From Microbacterium sp. APC 3901 (GTDB lineage Bacteria > Actinomycetota > Actinomycetes > Actinomycetales > Microbacteriaceae), in NCBI RefSeq assembly GCF_030407765.1, contig NZ_JASDCU010000002.1, positions 1 to 64,000 of the forward strand: a stretch of DNA of 64,000 nt, given 5' to 3'. The notes below the pieces were generated by a model. It was not told the origin of the DNA. It saw only the letters and a program-made list of their open reading frames with translations, and made no database searches. Every line of letters begins with the position of its first letter. Within the stretch, counting starts at the first letter, position 1. A program made the position numbers and the translations under genes. This document shows positions 16,633 through 26,931 of this stretch, in pieces.

Positions 16633-19113
16633 TCAGCCGATCGCGTCAGAGGCGGCGGTGCGGGCATCGTCCGCCGTCGCGGCCCTCGACACAGCCTCCG
16701 CGGCGGCCTCGCACTGCTCGACCGTGACAGCTGCCAGTGCCGCCGCGACGCGTCCCAGCGCCCGGGGCGTCATCGACAGCGACGTGACCCCGAGGCCCAC
16801 GAGCACTGCTGCGAGGGTCGGATCGGCCGCGGCCTCTCCGCAGACGCCCACCGGCAGGTTCCACCGGCGTCCGGCCGCACCCGCCTGCCCGATCAGGCGC
16901 AGCACAGCCGGTTGCCACGGATCGTTCAGATCGCCCAGCTCACCCAGCAGGCGATCCGCCGCGAGCGTGTACTGGGCGAGGTCATTGGTCCCGATGCTGA
17001 CGAAGTCGACGACCTCGAGCATCTCGGAGGCGAGGAGTGCGGCGGAGGGCGTCTCGATCATCACGCCCACCCTCTCGAGTCCGGCAGCCCGCGCACGGTC
17101 TGCGAAGTCTCGCGCCTCATCGACGGTCGCCACCATGGGAGCCATCACCTCGACCAGCGCCGACTCCGCAGCCGCCGCGAGCGCGAGGGCCCGCAGCTGA
17201 TCGTCGAGCAGCCCGGGTGATCGCCGCGCGACCCGCAGACCGCGGACTCCGAGGGCCGGATTCTCCTCGGCATCCGCATTGGCGAACGGCAGCGGCTTGT
17301 CGCTGCCCGCATCGAGCGTGCGCACGACGACTCTCCGTCCGGGGAACGCCGCGAGGACGCCTCGGTACGCCTCGACCTGCTCGTCCACCGACGGCGCATC
17401 GACGCGGTCGAGGAAGCAGAACTCGGTGCGGAAGAGACCCACTCCCTCGGCCTTCGACGCAGCGGCCGTCACCGCTTCGGCCGCACCGCCGACGTTGGCG
17501 AGCAGTGCGATCCGGCGCCCATCGGCGAGCACCCCCGCTCCGTCGAACGGCACGACGACCGCCGCTGCCTTCGTCTCGGCGATCCGGGAGCTGCTCGGGT
17601 CGACCTCGACCGTGCCCCGCTCTCCGTCGACGAGCACGTCGACACCCGGAGCGATCCCCGTCGCCCCGGCCACGCCGACCACCGCGGGGATGCCGAGCGA
17701 TCGGGCGATGATCGCGGTATGAGACGTGGGCCCACCCTGCTCGGTCACGAGAGCGACGCAGTTGCCGCCGCCCAGCGCGGCGGTGTCGGCGGGCGCGAGG
17801 TCGATGGCCACGAGCACGAAAGGCTCCTCCCTCTCCGGGACACCCGGCATCTCGAGGTCGAGGAGCTCGGCGATGATCCGGTCTCGGACGTCGCGGATAT
17901 CGGCGGCGCGCTCGGCCATCCGACCGCCCAGAGCCCGGAGCCCCGTCTCGTGCGCGACAGCCGCCTCCCACACGGCGCGCGCGGCGGTGCGTCCCTCCGA
18001 CCGCACGAGTGCCGTCGCGTCGGCGACCAGTTCGGGGTCCGAGGCGAGCAGACGCGAGGCATCGAGGATCGCCCGAGCCTCCCCGGTCGCGTTCGCTGTG
18101 CGGTGGCGCAGCTGATCGGCCACCGCCAGAGCTGCCCGCTCGATGGCCGACACCTCGCCCTCGCGCTCACCGGCATCGACCGTGACGCTCGGGTCGGGCT
18201 CGTCGAGCGGCGCGGCCAACATCACGGCCTGAGCCGCGACTCGGCCTGCGCTCACGCCACGACCGCTCAGCACGGTTCCCGACTCGACGGGCGCCGCAGC
18301 GGTCGGCGAATCCGTCGATCGCGTGAGCACGGCCTCTTTCGGGGGCGATGCGACGTCGGTTCCTTCGCCGAACCCCTCGTCGAACAGCGCGACGAGTCGA
18401 TCGAGGGTGGCCTCGGCATCCGTCCCGGTCGCGGAGAGCCGCACCTCGTCGCCCTGCGTGGCCCCGAGCATCAGCAGCCGTGACAGGCTGGCAGCCGCGG
18501 CCTCGGGTCCGTCCGGAAGGCGCGTGAGTCGCACATCCGTTCCCGCAGAGGCCTCGGCGATCAGCGCGGCCGGACGAGCATGGATGCCGAGCGGGTTGCG
18601 CACGGTGGCCACGCGCGTCGCCGCATGGCCCTCCGCCAGTGACGGTGCGAGTGGCGGTGCGAATGGCGGTGCGGCGACGGATGCCGGTTCGTCGGGCCCG
18701 CCGAGCTGTCCGGTCTTCGCACCCAGCGCGGCGGAGGCCTCCTCGGCCACGGCCTCGAGCGATCCGCCGGCCGCCGCAGACACGACCGCGGCGAGCAGCC
18801 CCTCGACGAACGGCGCGGGCGTGAGGCGCACAGGGACGTCACTCGTCCGCAGTTCGAGCGCGAGCTCAGCGCTCAGCACCGCCGATCCGAGGTCCATCAG
18901 CACCAGCACGCCATCGCAGTCGGCCGACAGGTCGTCGATGGCGGTCGCGACCGTCACGGCATCCGTTCCCAGGATGGCGGTGCCGTCGGCATCCGTGCCC
19001 GCTCCCGCTGCCACCAGGACGCGCACGCCCCCACCCCGCACCATCTGCAGGGCAAGCTCGAGGGCCGCCTCCGCGAGTCGAGCACTGTGGGAGACGGCGA
19101 CGATGCCGATCAT
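16633..19113 (-). CDS. dhaM: DhaM: PTS-dependent dihydroxyacetone kinase phosphotransferase, EIIA-HPr-EI fusion
   Basis: An 826-residue three-part phosphocarrier. An EIIA(Dha) domain (residues 1-130) has its active His9 in VAVSHSARLA. An HPr domain (about 165-255) has His178 in NPLGIHARPAA. A full enzyme I (about 280-826) has the phospho-His465 in GGPTSHTAII, the PEP-site motifs VRTLDAGSDKPLP and IGTNDLAQYTLAADR, and the catalytic Cys in VCGEAAADP. It passes phosphate from PEP to the ADP bound by DhaL, allowing DhaK to phosphorylate dihydroxyacetone. Escherichia coli DhaM has only an N-terminal piece of EI, so this version is more complete. The start overlaps the dhaL stop by one base. A Pro/Ala-rich linker separates EIIA from HPr. 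Confidence 0.92.
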   Translation of the reverse strand: MIGIVAVSHSARLAEAALELALQMVRGGGVRVLVAAGAGTDADGTAILGTDAVTVATAIDDLSADCDGVLVLMDLGSAVLSAELALELRTSDVPVRLTPAPFVEGLLAAVVSAAAGGSLEAVAEEASAALGAKTGQLGGPDEPASVAAPPFAPPLAPSLAEGHAATRVATVRNPLGIHARPAALIAEASAGTDVRLTRLPDGPEAAAASLSRLLMLGATQGDEVRLSATGTDAEATLDRLVALFDEGFGEGTDVASPPKEAVLTRSTDSPTAAAPVESGTVLSGRGVSAGRVAAQAVMLAAPLDEPDPSVTVDAGEREGEVSAIERAALAVADQLRHRTANATGEARAILDASRLLASDPELVADATALVRSEGRTAARAVWEAAVAHETGLRALGGRMAERAADIRDVRDRIIAELLDLEMPGVPEREEPFVLVAIDLAPADTAALGGGNCVALVTEQGGPTSHTAIIARSLGIPAVVGVAGATGIAPGVDVLVDGERGTVEVDPSSSRIAETKAAAVVVPFDGAGVLADGRRIALLANVGGAAEAVTAAASKAEGVGLFRTEFCFLDRVDAPSVDEQVEAYRGVLAAFPGRRVVVRTLDAGSDKPLPFANADAEENPALGVRGLRVARRSPGLLDDQLRALALAAAAESALVEVMAPMVATVDEARDFADRARAAGLERVGVMIETPSAALLASEMLEVVDFVSIGTNDLAQYTLAADRLLGELGDLNDPWQPAVLRLIGQAGAAGRRWNLPVGVCGEAAADPTLAAVLVGLGVTSLSMTPRALGRVAAALAAVTVEQCEAAAEAVSRAATADDARTAASDAIG

Positions 19114-19753
19114 CAGGAAGATTCCGCAGCGGCCAGGGCGAGCGCCTCGAACAGCAGCGTCGTCGATGCCGCCCCCGGATCGATGTGTCCGGCGCTGCGC
19201 TCACCGAGGTAGCTCGCGCGTCCCTTGCGCGCCACCAGGGGCTCCGTGGCATCGCGCCCCGCGGCTGCCGCGACGGCAGCCGCGGCCGTCGCCGCGGCGA
19301 GATCCGCCCCGCCCGCGATCGCTGCGTCGAGAGCATCCAGAGCGGGCGCCATCGCATCGAACATGGTCTTGTCGCCGGCTTCGGCCTTGCCTCGAGCGAC
19401 GATCCCGTCGAGTCCCGCACGCAACGAGGCTGCGAGCCCGGTGGCATCCAGCTCGATCACCGGCCCGGACGCCATGCCCATCCGCAGGAACAGCGTGCCG
19501 TAGAGCGGCCCGCTGGCCCCTCCGACCGAGCTCACGAGAGTCATGCCGACCGTCTTGAGCAGTTCGTCGACAGTCTGGGGAACACCGGAGTCGAGCTTCG
19601 CCGCGACCGCATCCATGCCCCGGGCCATGTTCGCGCCGTGATCCGCGTCGCCGATCGCCGAGTCGAGCTCGGTCAGCCAGTCGCGCTTCTCGGCGATCAC
19701 GTCTCGGAACCGTCGGACCCATTCGGCGAGGGCCGCAGCGTCGATCGTCGTCA

Positions 19754-19757
<4 letters not shown>
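19113..19757 (-). CDS. dhaL: Dihydroxyacetone kinase subunit DhaL (ADP-binding)
   Basis: A 214-residue all-helical nucleotide-binding subunit. The metal/ADP motif [17 protein letters not shown] lies near residue 31, with the conserved Asp and His residues, followed by [15 protein letters not shown]. The C-terminal lid region [15 protein letters not shown] is also typical. The length suits the family. ATG 19757 overlaps the dhaK stop (ATGA); a second ATG at 19754 is better spaced from GGGGAG and may be the true start. DhaL keeps ADP permanently bound and is rephosphorylated by DhaM. Confidence 0.92.
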
Positions 19758-20746
<989 letters not shown>

Positions 20747-20779
20747 CGTTCGATCTCCCTTGATCTCTGCGGTGGCGAT

Positions 20780-20798
20780 CTTTCGCAATATTGGAAAG
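20780..20798. promoter_or_regulatory. Palindrome in the dhaK promoter region
   Basis: CTTTC-G-CAATATTG-GAAAG is an inverted repeat with a single-base bulge around the perfect 8-mer CAATATTG. It is AT-rich against a GC-rich background and lies 34 bases upstream of dhaK, where the -10 region should be. It looks like a repressor operator, but no regulator gene for it lies next to the operon, unless the nearby TetR protein has a second target. Confidence 0.5.
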
Positions 20799-20882
20799 TT
20801 ATTCGTCCATGTCGAACTTCCTCGGGCACCGCCGCGTTGTCAAGATCCACCTGCCGACCGGCGTCCGTCTACCGCTGCCTCG

Positions 20883-21494
20883 TCAGCGCGACTGCAGCCC
20901 GTCGAGGCTCACCCGCAGGATGTCCTCCCCCAGCTCATCGGGGTCGACGGGACCGCCCGGGCGATACCACTCGACGACCGAGTTGATCATGCCGAAGATG
21001 AGCCTGGTCGCGACCGCCGCGTCGACATCGTCACGGATCAGCCCCTCGGCCTGCGCCTCGGCGACGATCGCCGTCACCCGCTGGTCGAACGCGCGACGGC
21101 GCACGAGTGCAGAGGTCTCGACGTCGCCGTTGCCGCGCACACGCAGCAGCAGCGTGACCGACGGGAGCTTCTCGGTCAGTACCCTCACGGCTCCGCGGAT
21201 GATCGACCGCAGACGATCGGAGGCGAGCGCATGCCGCGCCGTCGCGTCGTCCACGACGGCCTCGAGAGCGTCGAGGGCGTCGGTGAGCGCGAGCTCGAGG
21301 ATCGCCGACTTGGATTCGAAGTGGTGGTACAGCGCCGATTTGGTGAGGCCCAGAGTCGCGCTGAGATCGGCGACGCTGGTCGCGTCATACCCCTGCTCGT
21401 TGAAGACCTTGACGGCGACCGCGAGCACCTGCTCGCGGTCATAACCCGGCCGGCCGCGCTTGGGGGCCGGCGCGTCGAATCCGAGCTGCACCAT
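20883..21494 (-). CDS. paaR: TetR family regulator, probable PaaR (phenylacetate repressor)
   Basis: A 203-residue TetR-type repressor. The basic N-terminal arm KRGRPGYDREQVLAVAVKVF is followed by the helix-turn-helix SVADLSATLGLTKSALYHHFESKSAIL, then a helical ligand domain. It is divergent from the thiolase gene that opens the phenylacetate operon. In Corynebacterium and other actinobacteria a TetR-type PaaR represses paa genes and is released by phenylacetyl-CoA. PaaR-like boxes occur upstream of the MHS transporter and paaA, and a 12-bp palindrome lies in this divergent gap. The ATG has no clear Shine-Dalgarno but has CAGACT six bases before it, suggesting a leaderless transcript. The name is inferred from context and operator match. 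Confidence 0.7.
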   Translation of the reverse strand: MVQLGFDAPAPKRGRPGYDREQVLAVAVKVFNEQGYDATSVADLSATLGLTKSALYHHFESKSAILELALTDALDALEAVVDDATARHALASDRLRSIIRGAVRVLTEKLPSVTLLLRVRGNGDVETSALVRRRAFDQRVTAIVAEAQAEGLIRDDVDAAVATRLIFGMINSVVEWYRPGGPVDPDELGEDILRVSLDGLQSR

Positions 21495-21555
21495 GGCCCC
21501 AGTCTGTCAGTCCCGATGAGTTGCCATCCGCCCGAGGATCTGAGATCGTATTCCT

Positions 21556-21567
21556 GACCGATCGGTC
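21556..21567. promoter_or_regulatory. Candidate TetR (PaaR) operator between paaR and the thiolase gene
   Basis: GACCGATCGGTC is a perfect 12-bp palindrome, 61 bases from the regulator start and 38 from the thiolase start. It contains the ACCG...CGGT half-sites of PaaR boxes but with shorter spacing than the 22-bp consensus, so affinity may differ. The position suits autoregulation and repression of the first paa operon. Confidence 0.55.
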
Positions 21568-21605
21568 TGAAATTATCGCCAGCGTGGGCGATCGAGAGGA
21601 TGACG

Positions 21606-22793
21606 ATGTCCGAGGCCTATCTTGTCGACGGGGTCCGCACCCCCGTCGGGCGCTACGGAGGCGCACTCGCCGGCATCCGCCCCGATGATCTGGCGGCCCT
21701 CGTCGTGGGCGAGACCGTCATTCGATCGAGGATCCCCGCCGAGGCGATCGACGAGGTCATCCTCGGAGCCGCGAATCAGGCGGGCGAGGACAACCGCAAT
21801 GTGGCGCGGATGGCCGTGCTGCTCGCGGGCCTCCCCGATTCGATCCCCGGATTGACCGTCAACCGCCTCTGCGCCTCCGGGATGTCGGCCATCGCACTCG
21901 CCGCGAACGCTGTGCGTGCGAGCGATGCCGACCTCATCGTCGCCGGTGGCGTCGAATCCATGACCCGAGCGCCCTGGGTGCAGGCCAAGCCGGAGCGCGC
22001 ATGGGCCAAGCCCGGCGCTGCCTTCGACACATCGATCGGCTGGCGCTTCACGAACCCACGCCTCGCTGCGCGCGAGAAGGCCACCTTCTCGATGCCCGAG
22101 ACGGCAGAGGAGGTCGCCCGCGTCGACGGCATCAGCCGTGCGGACGCCGACGCATTCGCGCTGGAGAGCCACCGGCGGGCCGTCGCCGCGACCGATGCGG
22201 GGCGCTTCGCCGACGAGATCGTCGGGGTCGAGACGGTCCGCGGCATCGTCGACACCGACGAGGGTCCGCGACGCGACACCACCCTCGATGCCCTCGCGAA
22301 GCTGCGCGCCGTCGTGGCCGGTGGCGAGGTCGTCACCGCCGGCAACTCCAGCTCGCTGAACGACGGAGCCTCCGCGATCATCGTGGCGAGCGGCGAGGCC
22401 GTCGAACGACACGGCTTGCGCCCCCGCGCACGGATCGTCGCGTCCGCGACGGCCGCGCTCGCTCCCGAGATCATGGGGCTCGGCCCGGTGCCCGCCACGC
22501 AGAAGGCTCTCGCGAAGGCGGGTCTGCAGATCGCCGACCTCGGGGCCGTCGAGTTGAACGAGGCCTTCGCGTCGCAGTCGCTCGCCTGCATCCGCCGCCT
22601 CGGTCTCGACCCGGCGATCGTCAACGCCGACGGCGGAGCGATCGCCCTCGGCCACCCGCTCGGCTCCAGCGGTTCGCGTCTGATCGTGACCCTGCTGGGC
22701 CGACTCGAGCGAGAGGACGCTCGCTACGGTCTGGCCACCATGTGCGTCGGCGTCGGACAGGGAACCGCGATGATCGTGGAAAGACTCGCATGA
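21606..22793 (+). CDS. paaJ: Thiolase, probable 3-oxoadipyl-CoA/3-oxo-5,6-dehydrosuberyl-CoA thiolase
   Basis: A 395-residue thiolase with all catalytic parts: acyl-accepting Cys89 in NRLCASGMSA, the GHPLG histidine in GGAIALGHPLGSSG, and the second cysteine in TMCVGVGQGTA near the C-terminus. NEAFASQSLA is also conserved. ATG 21606 is preferred because GAGAGG lies six bases upstream; ATG 21600 is too close to it. In the phenylacetate pathway this enzyme acts twice, releasing acetyl-CoA from ring-opened CoA esters and finally making succinyl-CoA. It opens the operon divergent from the TetR regulator, and the next gene starts in an ATGA overlap. Confidence 0.85.
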   Translation: MSEAYLVDGVRTPVGRYGGALAGIRPDDLAALVVGETVIRSRIPAEAIDEVILGAANQAGEDNRNVARMAVLLAGLPDSIPGLTVNRLCASGMSAIALAANAVRASDADLIVAGGVESMTRAPWVQAKPERAWAKPGAAFDTSIGWRFTNPRLAAREKATFSMPETAEEVARVDGISRADADAFALESHRRAVAATDAGRFADEIVGVETVRGIVDTDEGPRRDTTLDALAKLRAVVAGGEVVTAGNSSSLNDGASAIIVASGEAVERHGLRPRARIVASATAALAPEIMGLGPVPATQKALAKAGLQIADLGAVELNEAFASQSLACIRRLGLDPAIVNADGGAIALGHPLGSSGSRLIVTLLGRLEREDARYGLATMCVGVGQGTAMIVERLA

Positions 22794-23521
22794 CCCTGCG
22801 CATCGAGGAGCAGGACGACCGTGTGGTCGCCACGCTCGACCGCCCCGAGAAACGCAACGCGATCGACCAGGAGATGATCGACGCGCTCCACAGCCTGTGC
22901 GCGATGCTCGAAGACACCCCGCGCACCCTGATCCTCACCGGCTCGTCCGGAGTGTTCGCGGCCGGTGCTGACATCGCCCAGCTGCGCGATCGCACCGCAG
23001 CTGACGCGAGGCGTGGCATCAACGCGATGGCGTTCATCCGCGTCAACGAGTTGCCGATGCCGGTGATCGCGGCGATCGACGGCTTCGCGCTCGGGGGTGG
23101 AGCCGAGCTCGCGTACGCCGCAGACATCCGGATCGCCACCCCCGCTCTGCGCATCGGCAACCCCGAGACCGGACTCGGCATCATCGCGGCGGCCGGCGCG
23201 ACGTGGCGCCTGCCGGAGATCGTCGGCGCCGCACGCGCAAGCGAGCTCTTGCTCACCGGGCGCACGCTCGACGCCGACGAGGCTCTCCGATCGGGCCTGA
23301 TCTCGTCGGTGCATCCCGCCGACGAGCTGCTGCCCGTGGCGCACGCGATCGCCGACCGGATCGCGGCGAACGACCCGCTCGCGACGCAGTATACGAAGCG
23401 AGCCCTTCGCACCCCCAGAGCACAGCATCCCGAGATCGAACTCGCGCTGCAGGCCGAACTGTTCGAGTCGCCGGAGAAGCACCGCCGCATGACGGCGTTC
23501 CTCGAGAGGAAGAACCGATGA
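22790..23521 (+). CDS. paaF: Enoyl-CoA hydratase/isomerase, probable PaaF (2,3-dehydroadipyl-CoA hydratase)
   Basis: A 243-residue crotonase. FAAGADIAQL supplies the first oxyanion-hole region, and IDGFALGGGAELAYAADIRIA the second, with the catalytic Glu. It continues with NPETGLGIIAAAGATWRLP, which has the second Glu position. These residues are typical of a true hydratase, which favours PaaF over the isomerase PaaG, although the two families are close. The start overlaps the thiolase stop by four bases and the stop overlaps the next gene by four. It would hydrate 2,3-dehydroadipyl-CoA to 3-hydroxyadipyl-CoA. Confidence 0.75.
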   Translation: MTLRIEEQDDRVVATLDRPEKRNAIDQEMIDALHSLCAMLEDTPRTLILTGSSGVFAAGADIAQLRDRTAADARRGINAMAFIRVNELPMPVIAAIDGFALGGGAELAYAADIRIATPALRIGNPETGLGIIAAAGATWRLPEIVGAARASELLLTGRTLDADEALRSGLISSVHPADELLPVAHAIADRIAANDPLATQYTKRALRTPRAQHPEIELALQAELFESPEKHRRMTAFLERKNR

Positions 23522-24426
23522 GCGACCCCCGCCGTGTGTCGTCGAGCGAACGGCGCGAGACGAAAGGCCCGGACCACGCACCCGCGACCGTCGGCGTGCT
23601 CGGCGGAGGGCGAATGGGCGCCGGCATAGCGCACGCCTTCCTGCTCGCAGGTTCTCGTGTCACGGTCGTCGAGCGCGACACGGCGAGCGCCGATGCCGCA
23701 CTGCAGCGGATCCGCGAGAGCATCCACCGGTCCGTCGAGCGCGACCCCGCCCTGACAGAGGTCGAGATCACTCGCCGCCTCACGACCGGAGTCGACCTCG
23801 GCGCGTTCGCCGCGGTCGACCTCGCGATCGAAGCGGTGCCCGAGGACCGCGCACTCAAGGACGACGCGCTCGCCCGCACGGAGTCGGCGATGCCCGAGCA
23901 TGCGATTCTGGCGAGCAACACCTCGTCGATCTCGATCGACGAGCTGGCGGCGGGTCGACTGCGCCCCGCGCGATTCCTCGGCCTTCACTTCTTCAACCCC
24001 GTGCCCGCATCTGCGCTCGTCGAGATCGTGCGAGGCACGGCGACCGACGGGGCCGTCGTCGAGAGCGCGACCGGATGGGTGAACGCCCTCGGCAAGACGC
24101 CGATCGTCGTCAGCGACTCCCCCGGGTTCGCGTCCTCGCGCCTCGGCGTGATGCTCGGACTCGAGGCGATCAGGATGCTCGAGGAGGGTGTCGCCTCTGC
24201 GACCGACATCGACGCCGCGATGACGCTCGGATACCGGCATCCGATGGGTCCGCTGCGCACCACCGACGTGGTCGGGCTCGACGTCAGACTCGGCATCGCG
24301 GAGGAGTTGGAACGCACGCTCGGCGAGCGGTTCGCTCCGCCGGACCTGCTGCGACGGATGGTCGCCGAGGGAAAGCTCGGCCGCAAGAGCGGCGAAGGGT
24401 TCTACGCATGGAACGAGGAGAGATGA
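23518..24426 (+). CDS. paaH: 3-hydroxyacyl-CoA dehydrogenase, probable PaaH
   Basis: A 302-residue dehydrogenase. The NAD Rossmann motif VGVLGGGRMGAGIAHAFLLAG lies near residue 24, after a short polar N-terminal extension. The ASNTSSISIDELA stretch carries substrate-binding Ser/Asn, GLHFFNPVP holds the catalytic His, and VVSDSPGF begins the C-terminal helical domain. It oxidises (3S)-3-hydroxyadipyl-CoA to 3-oxoadipyl-CoA with NAD+. The ATGA overlaps on both sides place it inside one translational chain from paaJ to paaI. Confidence 0.85.
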   Translation: MSDPRRVSSSERRETKGPDHAPATVGVLGGGRMGAGIAHAFLLAGSRVTVVERDTASADAALQRIRESIHRSVERDPALTEVEITRRLTTGVDLGAFAAVDLAIEAVPEDRALKDDALARTESAMPEHAILASNTSSISIDELAAGRLRPARFLGLHFFNPVPASALVEIVRGTATDGAVVESATGWVNALGKTPIVVSDSPGFASSRLGVMLGLEAIRMLEEGVASATDIDAAMTLGYRHPMGPLRTTDVVGLDVRLGIAEELERTLGERFAPPDLLRRMVAEGKLGRKSGEGFYAWNEER

Positions 24427-26504
24427 CCGAGTATCTGCCGAGCTACGTCCAGGGCGAGTGGTGGACCCCCTCGTCTCCCCGGCGATCCACAGAGGTGCGT
24501 GACGCGTCCACCGGCGACCTCGTCACCCTCGTCTCCACCGACGACCTCGACCTGGCAGGCGCGCTGGAGCACGCTCGCTCTGTGGGACAGAAGAGCCTCG
24601 GCTCGCTCACGTTCCACCAGCGAGCCGTGCTGCTCAAGCAGTTCGCTCTGGCCCTCACGGAGCGCAAGGACGAGCTGTACGCCCTGTCCTCGCGCACCGG
24701 TGCCACCAAGAACGACTCATGGGTCGACATCGACGGCGGCGTCGGGGTGCTGTTCTCGTACTCGGGAAAGGGCCGTCGCGAGCTGCCCAACAGCCGCGTG
24801 CACGTCGACGGCCCGGTCGAGCCGCTTTCGAAGGACGGGTCGTTCCTCGGCCGCCACGTCTACACGACCCTTCCCGGGGTGGCCGTGCAGATCAACGCGT
24901 TCAACTTCCCGGTATGGGGCTCGCTCGAGAAGTTCGCTCCGGCGTTCCTCGCCGGCATGCCGACGCTCGTGAAGCCCGCGACGCCCACCGGCTACCTGGC
25001 TGAGGCGATGGTGCGCATCCTCGTCGAGTCGGGCCTGCTCCCCGCGGGCTCGCTGCAGTTGGTGAGCGGCAGCGTCCCCGATCTCTTCGAGAACCTTCGG
25101 CTGGGTGACATCGTCGGCTTCACCGGCAGCGCATCGACGGCGGAGAGCCTCAAGGCCCACCCTGCGGTGCAGACGGGTGGGGTGCGTTTCACGGCCGAGA
25201 CCGACTCGATCAACGCCTCGGTGCTCGGCACCGACGCCGTCGAGGGCACGCCGGAGTTCGACGCCTACGTGCGCCAGCTCGTCACCGAGATGACGACCAA
25301 GGCAGGGCAGAAGTGCACGGCGATCCGCCGAGCGATCGTGCCGACCGGATCGGCGGATGCCGTGATCTCCGCCGTGCAGGCGCGCATCGCCGAGAAGACC
25401 GTGCTGGGCGACCCGCGCGCCGAGGGTGTCACGATGGGTCCGCTCGCCTCGACCGCCCAGCGTGACGAGGTGCTGCGGCAGGTGGGCAGGCTGCGAGAAG
25501 CCGGCGGACGGATCGTCGTCGGGACGACGGATGCCCCCGAGGTGCGACTCGTCGACGGCAGCGCGGGGCTCTCTCCCGACGGAGCGTTCGTCTCACCTCT
25601 GCTGCTGCGTTTCGACGACCCTCAGGCCGATGCGGCGCATTCGGTCGAGGCATTCGGTCCGGTCTCGTCGTTGCTCACCTACGACACGACCGCCGACGCC
25701 GCAGCGCTCGTGGCCCGAGGCGGTGGATCGCTCGTCACCAGCATCGCCACGCACGACCCGGTGCAGGCTGTGGAGCTGGCCACACGCATCGCGCCCTTCA
25801 ACGGACGGATGCTGTTGCTCGACCGCGACGATGCGCGCTCATCGACCGGCCATGGCTCGCCGCTGCCCAACCTCGTGCACGGCGGCCCGGGGCGAGCGGG
25901 CGGTGGCGAAGAGCTGGGCGGAATCCGCGCGGTTTTGCACCACATGCAGCGCACCGCGGTGCAGGGCTCACCCGAGATGCTGACCGCGCTGACCGGGGTG
26001 TGGCACGCGGGAGCCGCAGCGCGCAGCGACGGCCGGCACCCGTTCCGCAAGTCGCTCGCAGAACTGCGCATCGGCGACCAGATCGTCTCGGCCGCCCGCG
26101 AGGTGACGCTCACCGACATCGAGACGTTCGCGCACTTCACCGGCGACACGTTCTATGCGCACATGGATGAGACGGCTGCCGCGGCGAACCCGTTCTTCCC
26201 CGGACGGGTGGCGCACGGATACCTGCTCGTCTCGTGGGCGGCCGGCCTCTTCGTCGACCCCGAGCCCGGCCCGGTGCTCGCGAACTACGGGCTCGAGAAC
26301 CTGCGGTTCATCACTCCGGTCTCTCCCGGTGACACGATCCGCGTCGAACTCACGGCCAAGCAGATCACCCCCCGCGAGACCGACGAGTACGGCGAGGTGC
26401 GCTGGGATGCCGTGATCCGCAACCAGGCGGAGGAGCTCGTCGCGACCTATGACGTGCTCACGCTGGTCAGCAAGGAGCCCACCCCCGAGGTCGTGGCTGC
26501 ATGA
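24423..26504 (+). CDS. paaZ: PaaZ: bifunctional oxepin-CoA hydrolase / semialdehyde dehydrogenase
   Basis: A 693-residue fusion. The N-terminal aldehyde dehydrogenase (about 1-520) has [31 protein letters not shown] and the catalytic Cys in [11 protein letters not shown]. The C-terminal MaoC-type (R)-hydratase domain (about 540-690) carries [14 protein letters not shown] and [14 protein letters not shown], with the conserved Asp and His. The enzyme hydrolytically opens oxepin-CoA, then oxidises the resulting aldehyde with NADP+ to 3-oxo-5,6-dehydrosuberyl-CoA, avoiding a dead-end cyclisation. The length matches the family. Its presence, not a split pair, is a firm marker of a complete phenylacetate route. 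Both ends overlap neighbours by four bases. Confidence 0.93.
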   Translation: MTEYLPSYVQGEWWTPSSPRRSTEVRDASTGDLVTLVSTDDLDLAGALEHARSVGQKSLGSLTFHQRAVLLKQFALALTERKDELYALSSRTGATKNDSWVDIDGGVGVLFSYSGKGRRELPNSRVHVDGPVEPLSKDGSFLGRHVYTTLPGVAVQINAFNFPVWGSLEKFAPAFLAGMPTLVKPATPTGYLAEAMVRILVESGLLPAGSLQLVSGSVPDLFENLRLGDIVGFTGSASTAESLKAHPAVQTGGVRFTAETDSINASVLGTDAVEGTPEFDAYVRQLVTEMTTKAGQKCTAIRRAIVPTGSADAVISAVQARIAEKTVLGDPRAEGVTMGPLASTAQRDEVLRQVGRLREAGGRIVVGTTDAPEVRLVDGSAGLSPDGAFVSPLLLRFDDPQADAAHSVEAFGPVSSLLTYDTTADAAALVARGGGSLVTSIATHDPVQAVELATRIAPFNGRMLLLDRDDARSSTGHGSPLPNLVHGGPGRAGGGEELGGIRAVLHHMQRTAVQGSPEMLTALTGVWHAGAAARSDGRHPFRKSLAELRIGDQIVSAAREVTLTDIETFAHFTGDTFYAHMDETAAAANPFFPGRVAHGYLLVSWAAGLFVDPEPGPVLANYGLENLRFITPVSPGDTIRVELTAKQITPRETDEYGEVRWDAVIRNQAEELVATYDVLTLVSKEPTPEVVAA

Positions 26505-26893
26505 GGGCCATGATGCAGCGCGATGCCGCGTCAGCGATGCTCGGCATGACCGTCGAGCTCGATGAGCCCGGCGAGGCCGTGGTGTCGATGACGGTGCGTG
26601 ACGACATGCTGAACGGCTTCGCGATCACGCACGGCGGTCTGGTGTTCACTCTCGCCGACACGGCCTTCGCGATCGCCTGCAACGAGGACGAGCGGGTCAC
26701 TGTCGCCGGCGGCGCCGACATCACCTTCTTGAAGTCGACGACCGCAGGGCAGCGGCTGACGGCACGTGCGGTCCGCCGCGTCGTCAGCGGTCGCAACGGC
26801 ATCTACGACGTGACGGTGACCGACGAATCGGGCGATGTCGTCGCCGAGGTGCGCGGCCGCTCGCTCACCACGAACCGGCCGCAGAAGGGGTGA
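26501..26893 (+). CDS. paaI: PaaI hotdog-fold acyl-CoA thioesterase
   Basis: A 130-residue hotdog thioesterase of the PaaI family. Conserved features are ITHGGLVFTLADTAFAIACN (substrate pocket, with the active-site Asp at the end of the central helix) and AGGADITFLKSTTAGQRL. It hydrolyses dead-end CoA esters that build up when ring opening fails, freeing CoA. The ATG overlaps the paaZ stop by four bases. The stop precedes the paaK start by 38 bases, the only real gap in this operon. Confidence 0.88.
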   Translation: MRAMMQRDAASAMLGMTVELDEPGEAVVSMTVRDDMLNGFAITHGGLVFTLADTAFAIACNEDERVTVAGGADITFLKSTTAGQRLTARAVRRVVSGRNGIYDVTVTDESGDVVAEVRGRSLTTNRPQKG

Positions 26894-26931
26894 GCGGACT
26901 CATGCCCATGACCGCGACGAAGGAGTCGACG

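Noticed and set aside
13177..17220. A 1347-codon open frame on the plus strand
   Set aside because: It is a GC-driven shadow running across the E2, MHS transporter, lipoprotein and dhaM genes. It is extremely Arg/Pro-rich with no domain, while the real frames carry clear motifs.
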